A stretch of DNA of 64,000 bases from Streptomyces ferrugineus (GTDB lineage: Bacteria; Actinomycetota; Actinomycetes; Streptomycetales; Streptomycetaceae): NCBI RefSeq assembly GCF_015160855.1, contig NZ_CP063373.1:868001-932000 (forward strand), given 5' to 3'. Under the pieces are notes generated by a model. It made no database searches. It was not told where the DNA came from and saw nothing but the letters and a program-made list of their open reading frames with translations. A program made the translations under genes and the position numbers. Shown here piece by piece: positions 53,643-61,890 of the stretch (within the stretch, counting starts at the first letter, position 1; each line of letters begins with the position of its first letter).

Positions 53643-56600
53643 CTAGGCCGCTGCGGTCGAGCTGAGCAGCGCGCGCACCTCTGCGGCCTCCACGGCGTCG
53701 TGCTGCTCGAAGAGGTTGAGAGCCTCGCGCCAGCACGCCCGGGCCCGGTCCGCCTGACCGAGCGCGGCGAGCGAACGCCCCAGGAGCGTCAGCACGTTGC
53801 CCTGCATCCGGTCACCCCCGATGCAGCCCAGCGCGAGAGCCTGCTCGGCGTGTTGCGCGGCCTGGGCCGGGCGGCGGTCGGCCGAGTGCACCTCGGCGAT
53901 GCGGAAGTGGGTGACGCCCTCCCACAGCCGCTGCCGATGGTCGTTGAAGATGCCGAGGGCGTCGGAGAACCGGCTCAGCGCCTCGGCGTAGCGGCCCGCC
54001 CGGGTCAGGGCGACGCCCAGCGCGAAGTGCCCGTTGGCGAGGCGCACGGTCCGGCCGATCTCGGTGTGCACGGCGAGCCCGTGCTGCGCCATCTCCACGG
54101 CCCTGGCGATGTTGCCCATGCCCAGATGGGCCCGTGACAGGTTGCCCAGGACGGTGGCCTCGAAGGGCCGGTTCCCCGCCGCCCGCAGGCCTTCCAGGGC
54201 CTGGTCGAAGAAGACCTTGCTCTCGGCGAACCGGCTCTCGTGCAGGCAGATCAGTCCCCGGTTGTTGGCCACCCAGCTGACGGCGGTGGCGTCCTGCGCG
54301 CTCCCCGCCAGCTCCATGGCGACGCGGGCCTCCTGCTCGGCGGGCTGAATACGTCCGGAGACCAGCAGCACATCGCTGAGCACCGTACGCGCCCTGCCCT
54401 CCGCCCGCTCGTGGCCGGCGGCCCGGGTGGCCTCGCAGGTGGCCCTCGCGGTCATCTCGTACTGATGCGAGTTGGCCCCGGACTCGGTCAGGTCCTTCGC
54501 CGCCCAGAGCAGATCGACGGCCCGCCGCAGCCGCTCCGTCCCGGCCGCCTGCCGTACACAGGCCAGCAGTTGACCGGCCTCGGTGTACAGCCAGTCGAGG
54601 GCCTCCGTCCCCTCGGTGAAGCCCAGCCCCGGATAGCGGGTCGGCTCCAGGTCGTCGGTCAGCCGGTCCCCGGGGTGCTCGATCGCGTACACCCGCGCGG
54701 TCGTGGCCAGATAGAAGTCCAGCAACCGGGACAGCGCCGCGTCCCGCTCGCTCGGTGGCCACTCGTCCCGTTCCGCACAGGCACGCGCGTAGAGTCGCAC
54801 CAGATCGTGGTACCGGTACCGGCCGGGCGCCGCCGATTCCAGGAGCGAGGTGTCGACGAGGGACTCCAGCAGGTCCTCCGTGTCCTCCGCCGGAAGGTCG
54901 AGCACCGCCGCGGCCGCCGCCAGTGAGATGTCCGGGCCGTCGGCCAGGCCCAGCAGGCGGAAGGCGCGCGCCTGGGCCGGCTCCAGGGCCCCATAGCCCA
55001 GCTCGAAGGTCGCCTTGACCGCGAGGTCGCCGGCCTGGAGCTCGTCCAGGCGCCGGCGTTCGTCCGCGAGCTTCTCCGCGAGGACCGAGACCGTCCAGGT
55101 GCGGCGGGCCGCGAGGCGGGACGCGGCGATGCGGATGGCCAGCGGCAGGAAGCCGCACGCCGCCACCACGTCCAGCGCGGCCTCGCGTTCCGACGCCACC
55201 CGTTCCTCGCCCACGATCTTCGTGAACAGCTGCAACGCCTCGTCCGGCGACATCACGTCCAGGTCGACCAGGTGGGCGCCCGCCAGGTCCACCATGCGGA
55301 CGCGGGAGGTCACCAGCGCCGCGCAGCCGTCCGTGCCCGGCAGCAGCGGGCGTACCTGGGCCGCGTCCCTGGCGTTGTCCAGCAGGACCAGGACCCGGCG
55401 GCCGTCCAGCACCGAGCGGTACAGGGCCGAGCGTTCCTCCAGGGAGTCGGGGATCGCCGCGTCCGGTGTGCCGAGGGCCCGCAGGAAGGAGCCCAGGACC
55501 GTCTCCGGCTCCGCCGCGCGCGGGCCCGCGCCCTGGAGGTCGACGTAGAGCTGACCGTCGGGGAACGCCGAGCGCGCCTGGTGCGCCACGTGCACCGCGA
55601 GTGTCGTCTTGCCCACGCCGCCGATGCCGGCCAGCGCCGACACCGCCATCACCCGGCCCTCGGCCGAGGCGAGGACCTCGCTCAGCTCGGAGACGGAGGA
55701 GGCGCGGCCGGTGAAGTCCGGGACCGTGGCGGGGAGCTGGGCCGGGCGCACCGGGACCGCCGCCGGTTCGCCCGCCGGCGCCGACGGCTCCGCGAGGGCC
55801 GGGTCCGCCTGGAGGATGCGCCGCTGGAGCTCGCTCAGGCCCGGACGCGGGTCCACGCCCAGCTCGTCCGCCAGCAGGCGCCGGGTGTCCGCGTACACCG
55901 CCAGCGCCTCCGCCTGCCGGCCGCTGCGGTACAGCGCCAGCATCAGCAGCTCCCGCAGCCGCTCGCGCAGCGGATGCTCCGCGGTGAGCGCCGTCAGCTC
56001 CGAGACCGCCTCCGCGTGGCAGCCCTGCTCCAGGTCCATGTCGAGGCGGGATTCCAGCAGCTGCAGCCGCCACTCCTCCAGGCGGACCCGCTGGGCCTCC
56101 GCGTACGGCCCGGGGACGCCTGCCAGGACCTCGCCGTCCCACAGGGACAGCGCCCGCCCCAGCACGTCCCGCGCCTGGTGCAGATCCCCGGCGTTCCTCG
56201 CCTTCTCCGCCGCCGCCGCGAGCTCCTGCGCCGCCGCCAGGTCCAGCGCGCCCTCGGCCAGGCCCCGCACCGCGTAGCCGCCGGACTCGCTCACCAGGAC
56301 CCCGGGGTCCAGGACCTTGCGCAGCCGGGAGGCGTACGTCCGCAGCGCGGCCAGCGCCTGCGAGGGCGGCTCCTCGCCCCACACGGCGTCGATCAGCTCC
56401 GCCGCGGTCGCCGTACGGCCCTCGCGCAGCAGCAGGGCCGCGAGCAGGGCGCGTTGCTGGGGGGAGCCGGTCGGGAGCTGTTCCTCGCCGCGCCACGCGC
56501 GTACCGGACCGAGTACGCCGAAGCGCAGCGCCGGCGGCTCCGCCGCGTCTGCCGAGGAGCCGGGCCGCCTCGGCTCCGGTACTCGCGGTACCCCGTCCAT
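53643..56600 (-). CDS. afsR: AfsR, SARP-type pleiotropic regulator with NB-ARC and TPR domains
   Basis: 985 residues. Residues 25-265: OmpR-like winged helix with bacterial transcriptional activation domain (L-R-F-G-V-L-G-P-V-R-A-W; A-L-L-A-A-L-L-L-R-E-G; L-R-T-Y-A-S-R-L-R-K-V-L). Residues 290-600: NB-ARC ATPase with P-loop G-I-G-G-V-G-K-T-T (about 333-341) and Walker-B V-L-V-L-L-D-N-A. C-terminal 350 residues: TPR repeats. Matches AfsR, which is phosphorylated by AfsK and activates afsS. Phosphorylation sites cannot be located by sequence alone. The afsS gene follows on the same strand. Confidence 0.95.
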   Translation of the reverse strand: MDGVPRVPEPRRPGSSADAAEPPALRFGVLGPVRAWRGEEQLPTGSPQQRALLAALLLREGRTATAAELIDAVWGEEPPSQALAALRTYASRLRKVLDPGVLVSESGGYAVRGLAEGALDLAAAQELAAAAEKARNAGDLHQARDVLGRALSLWDGEVLAGVPGPYAEAQRVRLEEWRLQLLESRLDMDLEQGCHAEAVSELTALTAEHPLRERLRELLMLALYRSGRQAEALAVYADTRRLLADELGVDPRPGLSELQRRILQADPALAEPSAPAGEPAAVPVRPAQLPATVPDFTGRASSVSELSEVLASAEGRVMAVSALAGIGGVGKTTLAVHVAHQARSAFPDGQLYVDLQGAGPRAAEPETVLGSFLRALGTPDAAIPDSLEERSALYRSVLDGRRVLVLLDNARDAAQVRPLLPGTDGCAALVTSRVRMVDLAGAHLVDLDVMSPDEALQLFTKIVGEERVASEREAALDVVAACGFLPLAIRIAASRLAARRTWTVSVLAEKLADERRRLDELQAGDLAVKATFELGYGALEPAQARAFRLLGLADGPDISLAAAAAVLDLPAEDTEDLLESLVDTSLLESAAPGRYRYHDLVRLYARACAERDEWPPSERDAALSRLLDFYLATTARVYAIEHPGDRLTDDLEPTRYPGLGFTEGTEALDWLYTEAGQLLACVRQAAGTERLRRAVDLLWAAKDLTESGANSHQYEMTARATCEATRAAGHERAEGRARTVLSDVLLVSGRIQPAEQEARVAMELAGSAQDATAVSWVANNRGLICLHESRFAESKVFFDQALEGLRAAGNRPFEATVLGNLSRAHLGMGNIARAVEMAQHGLAVHTEIGRTVRLANGHFALGVALTRAGRYAEALSRFSDALGIFNDHRQRLWEGVTHFRIAEVHSADRRPAQAAQHAEQALALGCIGGDRMQGNVLTLLGRSLAALGQADRARACWREALNLFEQHDAVEAAEVRALLSSTAAA

Positions 56601-56751
56601 CGCCGTCCCCCTAGGACCCGTTTACATCTCCGCCAGTTTGCCTTGTTCATGGCAGATGCGTCAGCCGTGGAGAGGGTGATCACAGGCAGACGCGCGGGAT
56701 ATCACAAGGCCCTCACGTGCTCTTCGCAAAGCGGCGGGCGCGCCCGCATAG

Positions 56752-56766
56752 CTGACGGACCGTCAG
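56752..56766. promoter_or_regulatory. regulon palindrome upstream of the amidohydrolase gene
   Basis: CTGACGGACCGTCAG, perfect consensus. It lies 8 bases upstream of TACCGT (56775-56780), which is 7 bases ahead of the ATG at 56788; so it would sit between the -35 and -10 of a leaderless promoter. Confidence 0.75.
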
Positions 56767-56787
56767 ATCGGCGCTACCGTGGCGGAC

Positions 56788-58023
56788 ATGGACACCGAGA
56801 CGACGTTTCCGCTGATCATCTCCGTCGACGACCACACGGTGGAGCCGCCGACGGTGTGGCAGGACCGGCTTCCGAAGAAGTACCTCGACACCGGTCCGCG
56901 CATAGTCCGCGCGCCGCTGAAGGAAATGAGCTTCCTCGGCGGCCGGTTCAAGCCCGTCATGGGCCGCCCCGGCGACGAGGGGCCGCTCGGCGACTGGTGG
57001 GTGTACGAGGACCTGCACCGCCCGCTGACCCGTCTCGACACCGCCGTCGGCTACAGCAGGGACGAGATCAGGCTCGAGGTCATCACGTACGAGCAGATGC
57101 GCCCGGGGTCGTACGACGTCCCCGCCCGCCTCGCCGACATGGACGTCAACCACGTCCAGTCCGCGCTCTGCTTCCCGACCTTCCCGCGCTTCTGCGGCCA
57201 GACCTTCACCGAGGCCGCGGACCACGAGCTGGGCCTGCTGGGCGTGCGGGCCTACAACGACTGGATGGTGGAGGAGTGGTGCGGGCCGGCGGCCGAAGGC
57301 CGGCTCATACCGCTCACCCTCATCCCCCTGTGGGACGCCGAGCTGGCGGCCGCCGAGGTCCGCCGCAACGCCGCCCGCGGCGTACGCGCCGTCGCCTTCT
57401 CCGAGATCCCCCCGCACCTCGGACTCCCCTCCGTCCACACCGACGACTGGGACCCCTTCCTCGCCGCCTGCGACGAGACCGGCACGGTCGTCGCCATGCA
57501 CATCGGGTCGTCGAGCCGGATGCCCTCCACCTCCGCCGACGCCCCGCCCGCCGTCGGCTCCACCATCACCTTCGCCAACTGCTGCTTCTCGATGGTCGAC
57601 TGGCTGATGAGCGGCAAGTTCGAGCGCTTCCCGAACCTCAAGGTCATGTACGCCGAAGGGCAGATCGGGTGGATCCCCTACATCCTCGAGCGCGCCGACG
57701 TGGTGTGGGAGGAGAACCGGGGCTGGGGCGGGGTCGCCGACAAGGTGCACCGGCCGCCGTCCGAGCTGTTCGCCGACCACGTCTACGGCTGCTTCTTCGA
57801 CGACGCCTTCGGGCTGAGGAACCTGGACTCGATCGGCGTCGGGAACGTCCTCTACGAGACCGACTACCCCCACTCCGACTCCACCTGGCCGAAGTCCCGC
57901 GAGGTCGGCGAGGCCCAGATGGGCCATCTGGACCCGGAGGTCGTCGAGCGGATCGTGCGCGGCAACGCGATCGAACTGCTGGGGCTGACCCCGGACGGCC
58001 GCTGGGACGGCGCGGCGCGGTGA
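56788..58023 (+). CDS. amidohydrolase-family protein (ACMSD-like)
   Basis: 411 residues from ATG 56788 (leaderless by its -10); GTG 56779 would give 414. TIM-barrel metal sites: the N-terminal D-D-H-T-V-E-P-P (about 12-19), A-M-H-I-G-S-S (about 235-241), and L-Y-E-T-D-Y-P-H-S-D near 357-366. Metal-dependent hydrolases of this type in actinobacterial catabolic clusters include beta-diketone and ring-cleavage hydrolases. Under its own regulon dyad. Substrate unknown. Confidence 0.87.
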   Translation: MDTETTFPLIISVDDHTVEPPTVWQDRLPKKYLDTGPRIVRAPLKEMSFLGGRFKPVMGRPGDEGPLGDWWVYEDLHRPLTRLDTAVGYSRDEIRLEVITYEQMRPGSYDVPARLADMDVNHVQSALCFPTFPRFCGQTFTEAADHELGLLGVRAYNDWMVEEWCGPAAEGRLIPLTLIPLWDAELAAAEVRRNAARGVRAVAFSEIPPHLGLPSVHTDDWDPFLAACDETGTVVAMHIGSSSRMPSTSADAPPAVGSTITFANCCFSMVDWLMSGKFERFPNLKVMYAEGQIGWIPYILERADVVWEENRGWGGVADKVHRPPSELFADHVYGCFFDDAFGLRNLDSIGVGNVLYETDYPHSDSTWPKSREVGEAQMGHLDPEVVERIVRGNAIELLGLTPDGRWDGAAR

Positions 58024-58157
58024 CTGCGGCGCGGTAATCGAATCGCAATCAAAAACCCCTCAACGGAACCCCGGCCCCGTAGACGTCATCTTCCCCTCCG
58101 AGGTGCGAAGCTCTCGTACCAGGCATCAGGTACAAACCTCTACGGGTCGGGGCATTC

Positions 58158-59750
58158 ATGGCTGTCCAGCACGCTCAGGTCGCCGTCGTCGTCATCGGGT
58201 ACGACGACGTCGCCCATGTGGCGGACGCGGTTCGGTCGGCGCTCGCGCAGGGGCCGGCCGTCCATGAGGTGATCGCGGTCGACGACTGCTCGTCGGACGG
58301 CAGCGCGGAGCTGCTGAAGCGGATGGCCGCCGACGAACCCCGCCTGAAGGTGCTCCGGCGCCCCACCAACAGCGGCGGCTGCGGCACCCCGCGCAACGAC
58401 GGGCTGAACGCCGCGACCTCGCCCTATGTCATGTTCCTGGACAGCGACGACGTGCTCCCGCTCGGCGCCGTCGACACGCTGCTGGACGCGGCCGTGCGGC
58501 ACGACGCGCCGGTCGCGGCCGGGCTGTGCCTGCGCAAGGAGCTGCCGTCCGGGCGCGAGACGCCGTGGCAGCACGAGCTGTACGCCGGGCGCGCACTGGT
58601 CGACCACCCCGCCCGGCGGGTACGCCTGGTGCGCGACACGCTCAGCGTCAACAAGCTCTACCGCACCGACTTCCTGCGCGGGCACGGCATCCGCTTCCCC
58701 GAGGGCCGCTTCCCCTACGAGGACTTCGTCTTCACCGCGCGCGTGCTGGCCGCCGCCCCGAGCATCGCGCTCGTCCCGGAGCCGGTGTACATCTGGCACG
58801 TACGCCGGTCGGCGGCCCGGCTGTCCATCTCCCTCGACCGCGCGAACATCGCCAACTGGCAGGCCCGGATCGACGCCGACCAGCTCTCGTACGACATCCT
58901 GCTGGGCGCCGGCGAGAAGCGGCTGGCGCAGGCGACGCGGGCCCGCTTCCTCGACCACTCGCTGCGGATGTACGCGCGCGAGCTGCATCTGCGCGGCGCG
59001 GAGTACCGGCGTGAGTGGTGGACCGTCACACGCGCGTACCTGGCCTCCTTCGACGAGGCCGACTTCGCGTCGGGGCCCGCGCCCGGCCGGGTCGTCGCCC
59101 GGGTGGTCCTCGCCTCCGAGGAGCCGTGCGACCTGGGCCGGCTCAAGGAGTTCGCGGCCCGCCCGGCCCGGCTGAACCCGCCGTACGCGCGCGCGGACGA
59201 CGGCTCCCCGATCTGGTCGGCGCGGCTGCCCCAGGTAGAGCTGGACCACCTCCTGGTCCGCCCGGCGCACCTGCTGCCGGCCGCCGTCGACGCCGCACTG
59301 CGGCCACGCGTGCGCGGGACGGTGCTGCGGCTGCGCCTGCACGAGATGTACGGGCGGATGGCGCAGGCGGGACCGGAGGCCGTCGAGGCCCAGTTCGTGG
59401 AGCGGGACGACGGCCGGCTGGGATTCTCCGGTACGGCGTCCCTCACGGCCCACCCGGACTCCGACACCTGGTCCGCCGAGTTCCCGCTGGACCTGGCGGC
59501 GCTGGGCCGCGGCACCTGGGACCTGAAGCTCCGGCTGTGCTTCAAGGACGGCACCCACCGGGAGATCACCGCGCACGCCGTCGCGGGCGCCGGGCTGCTG
59601 AGCCGGCGCGCCCTGCCGAGCCTGCGGCACGCCGTGCTGCTGGTGCAGCCGTACGCCACCCACTCGGGGGCCCTCGCGGTGCGGCTCGCGCCCGGTCTGA
59701 GCGGGGTGACGGACGTCGTACGCCGTCGCCTGAAGCGCTTCTTCCGCTGA
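58158..59750 (+). CDS. family 2 glycosyltransferase
   Basis: 530 residues; ATG 58158. GT-A fold: V-V-V-I-G-Y-D-D (start), V-D-D-C-S-S-D-G-S (about 42-50), F-L-D-S-D-D-V-L (DxD motif, about 93-100), F-P-Y-E-D-F-V-F (about 193-200). The C-terminal 250 residues are an added domain like those of teichoic-acid or wall-polysaccharide transferases. Precedes galE and faces a TagF-like and a GT4 gene. Confidence 0.86.
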   Translation: MAVQHAQVAVVVIGYDDVAHVADAVRSALAQGPAVHEVIAVDDCSSDGSAELLKRMAADEPRLKVLRRPTNSGGCGTPRNDGLNAATSPYVMFLDSDDVLPLGAVDTLLDAAVRHDAPVAAGLCLRKELPSGRETPWQHELYAGRALVDHPARRVRLVRDTLSVNKLYRTDFLRGHGIRFPEGRFPYEDFVFTARVLAAAPSIALVPEPVYIWHVRRSAARLSISLDRANIANWQARIDADQLSYDILLGAGEKRLAQATRARFLDHSLRMYARELHLRGAEYRREWWTVTRAYLASFDEADFASGPAPGRVVARVVLASEEPCDLGRLKEFAARPARLNPPYARADDGSPIWSARLPQVELDHLLVRPAHLLPAAVDAALRPRVRGTVLRLRLHEMYGRMAQAGPEAVEAQFVERDDGRLGFSGTASLTAHPDSDTWSAEFPLDLAALGRGTWDLKLRLCFKDGTHREITAHAVAGAGLLSRRALPSLRHAVLLVQPYATHSGALAVRLAPGLSGVTDVVRRRLKRFFR

Positions 59751-59779
59751 TACGTGACTCTTTCGATGAAGGGCTGTAC

Positions 59780-60751
59780 ATGACCTGGCTGATCACCGGT
59801 GGCGCCGGCTACATCGGGGCGCACGTCGTGCGCGCGATGCTGGACGCGGGCGAACGAGCCGTCGTCTACGACGACTTGTCCACGGGGATCGCCGAGCGGG
59901 TACCCGACGGCGTACCGCTGGTCGTCGGCTCCACGCTGGACGGTGAGCGGCTCGGGCGCGTCATCCGGGACCACGGCATCACCGGCGTCGTCCACCTCGC
60001 GGCGAAGAAGCAGGTCGGCGAGTCCGTCGAGCTCCCCCTGCACTACTACCGGGAGAACGTCGAGGGCCTGCGCGTCCTCCTGGAGGCCGTGACGGCGGCG
60101 CAGGTGCGGTCCTTCGTCTTCTCGTCCTCGGCGGCGGTCTACGGCATGCCGGACGTCGACCTCGTCACGGAGGAGACGCCGTGCCTGCCGATGTCGCCGT
60201 ACGGCGAGACCAAGCTGGCCGGCGAGTGGCTGGTCCGCGCCACCGGCCGGGCCACCGGTCTGTCCACGGCCTCGCTCCGCTACTTCAACGTGGCCGGCGC
60301 GGCCACCCCCGAACTCGCCGACACCGGCGTCTTCAACCTCGTCCCCATGGTCTTCGAGAAGCTGACGGACAACGCGCCCCCGCGCGTCTTCGGGGCCGAC
60401 TACCCGACCCCCGACGGCACCTGCGTCCGCGACTACATCCACGTCGTCGACCTGGCGGAGGCCCACGTGGCGACCGCGCGGCGGCTGAGCGCGGTGCCGG
60501 GCACGGACCTCACCCTCAACATCGGGCGCGGGGAGGGCGTCTCGGTGCGCGAGATGATCGACCGGATCAACACGCTCACCGGCCACGCCCTGCCCCCCGA
60601 GGTCGTGGACCGGCGGCCGGGCGACCCCGCCAGGGTCGTCGCCTCGGCCGACCGCATCGCGGCGGAGCTGGGCTGGAAGGCGCGGTACGGGGTGGACGAC
60701 ATGATCTCGTCCGCCTGGGCGGGCTGGACCTCGAACCACCCCGTGGAGTGA
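59780..60751 (+). CDS. galE: UDP-glucose 4-epimerase
   Basis: 323 residues from ATG 59780. Extended SDR: T-G-G-A-G-Y-I-G (about 6-13), S-S-S-A-A-V-Y-G (about 115-122) and catalytic Y-x-x-x-K as Y-G-E-T-K (about 138-142). Interconverts UDP-glucose and UDP-galactose with bound NAD, giving substrate for wall glycans. Starts 30 bases after the GT2 gene, in the same operon. Confidence 0.92.
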   Translation: MTWLITGGAGYIGAHVVRAMLDAGERAVVYDDLSTGIAERVPDGVPLVVGSTLDGERLGRVIRDHGITGVVHLAAKKQVGESVELPLHYYRENVEGLRVLLEAVTAAQVRSFVFSSSAAVYGMPDVDLVTEETPCLPMSPYGETKLAGEWLVRATGRATGLSTASLRYFNVAGAATPELADTGVFNLVPMVFEKLTDNAPPRVFGADYPTPDGTCVRDYIHVVDLAEAHVATARRLSAVPGTDLTLNIGRGEGVSVREMIDRINTLTGHALPPEVVDRRPGDPARVVASADRIAAELGWKARYGVDDMISSAWAGWTSNHPVE

Positions 60752-60772
60752 GAGGGCCCCACTGCTGAGGCC

Positions 60773-61876
60773 CTACCTCTCCAGGAAGCCGAACAGCGCC
60801 TCCCACCGCCCCGCGATCTCCTCCGCCCCGTACCTGCGGATGTTCCGCCTCGCCGCCTCGCCCATCCGGTCCCGCAGCTCGGGGTCCGACATCAACAGGT
60901 CGAGCTTGCGGGCGAGTTCGCCGGTGTTGCCGGGCCTGGCGAGGAGGCCGTCCTCGCCGTCCTGGATGATCTCGTGGACGCCGGGGGCGCAGTCGAAGGC
61001 GGTGCAGGGGACGCCCATGGCCATGGCCTCCATGAGGGCGAGCGGGAAGCCCTCGCCCCGGGAGGACAGCGCGAACACCGAGCCGCCCCGCAACGCGCCC
61101 CGCACATCGCCGGTGCGGCCCTTCCACTGCACGGAGTCGTCGAGGCCCAGGGCGGTGCAGTGCTTGCGCAGGATCTCCTCGTCCTCGCCGGAGCCGTAGA
61201 TCCGCAGGACCCAGTCGGGGTGGCGGGGTGCCACCTCCGCCCAGGTGTCGAGGAGCATGTCGACGCCCTTCTCGTCGCTGAGCCGGCCGATGCTGATGAC
61301 GGCCCTCTCGGTGCGCGGCGAGGGCTCGTCCGGCAGCCAGGGCACGGCGTTCGGCATGAACGAAGCGTTGTTGAGGCCCGCGCCGATCCACAGGTCGGCG
61401 TCCTCGCGGGTGAGGGCGAGCATGCGGTCGACGTTCCGGTAGTGCTTGAGGACCCGCCGGAAGCGCGAGGAGCGCTTCGAGGTCTCGAAGGACTCGTGGC
61501 TCATGCCGATGACGGTCAGCCCGCCGGTGTCGGCGACGTTCACCCACTCCATCGCCCACACCTGGGTCACGATGACGACGCCGCCGGGGCGCGCGGCGCG
61601 GAAGAGGCCGGTCAGTACGGTGGCCTTCTCCCGCATGCTCGCGTCCCGCGCCCGGCCGGGGGCCGGCGGCTGGCCGGCGTACAGCCGGGTCGTGGGGTAG
61701 GGGAGTTCGCCGAGGTCGTGCGGGTCCTCGGGGGTGGTGATGCCGATGACGTGGACGCGGTGGCCGCGCTCGGTGAGGAGCCGGGCCAGCTGGTGGGACC
61801 AGCTGGTCACCCCGCCCAGTTCGTCCACGCTGTTGGAGACCAGGAAGACGTCCCGCCCCATCGTGTCCTGCGCCAC
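60773..61876 (-). CDS. family 4 glycosyltransferase
   Basis: 367 residues from GTG 61876, chosen for GGAGG 8 bases ahead; an in-frame ATG is at 61861. GT-B fold: V-S-N-S-V-D-E-L-G-G-V (about 10-20) and the nucleotide-sugar part I-S-I-G-R-L-S-D-E-K-G-V-D-M-L (about 188-202), then S-S-R-G-E-G-F-P-L-A-L-M-E-A-M-A (about 276-291), with the E-x7-E motif. Lies 15 bases after the TagF-like gene and is cotranscribed with it. Confidence 0.9.
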   Translation of the reverse strand: MAQDTMGRDVFLVSNSVDELGGVTSWSHQLARLLTERGHRVHVIGITTPEDPHDLGELPYPTTRLYAGQPPAPGRARDASMREKATVLTGLFRAARPGGVVIVTQVWAMEWVNVADTGGLTVIGMSHESFETSKRSSRFRRVLKHYRNVDRMLALTREDADLWIGAGLNNASFMPNAVPWLPDEPSPRTERAVISIGRLSDEKGVDMLLDTWAEVAPRHPDWVLRIYGSGEDEEILRKHCTALGLDDSVQWKGRTGDVRGALRGGSVFALSSRGEGFPLALMEAMAMGVPCTAFDCAPGVHEIIQDGEDGLLARPGNTGELARKLDLLMSDPELRDRMGEAARRNIRRYGAEEIAGRWEALFGFLER

Positions 61877-61890
61877 TGCGCCTGCCTCCA

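Noticed and set aside
55272..58037. 921-codon frame across the 5' half of afsR and the amidohydrolase
   Set aside because: Antisense to afsR and out of frame with the amidohydrolase; it lacks any protein-like pattern.
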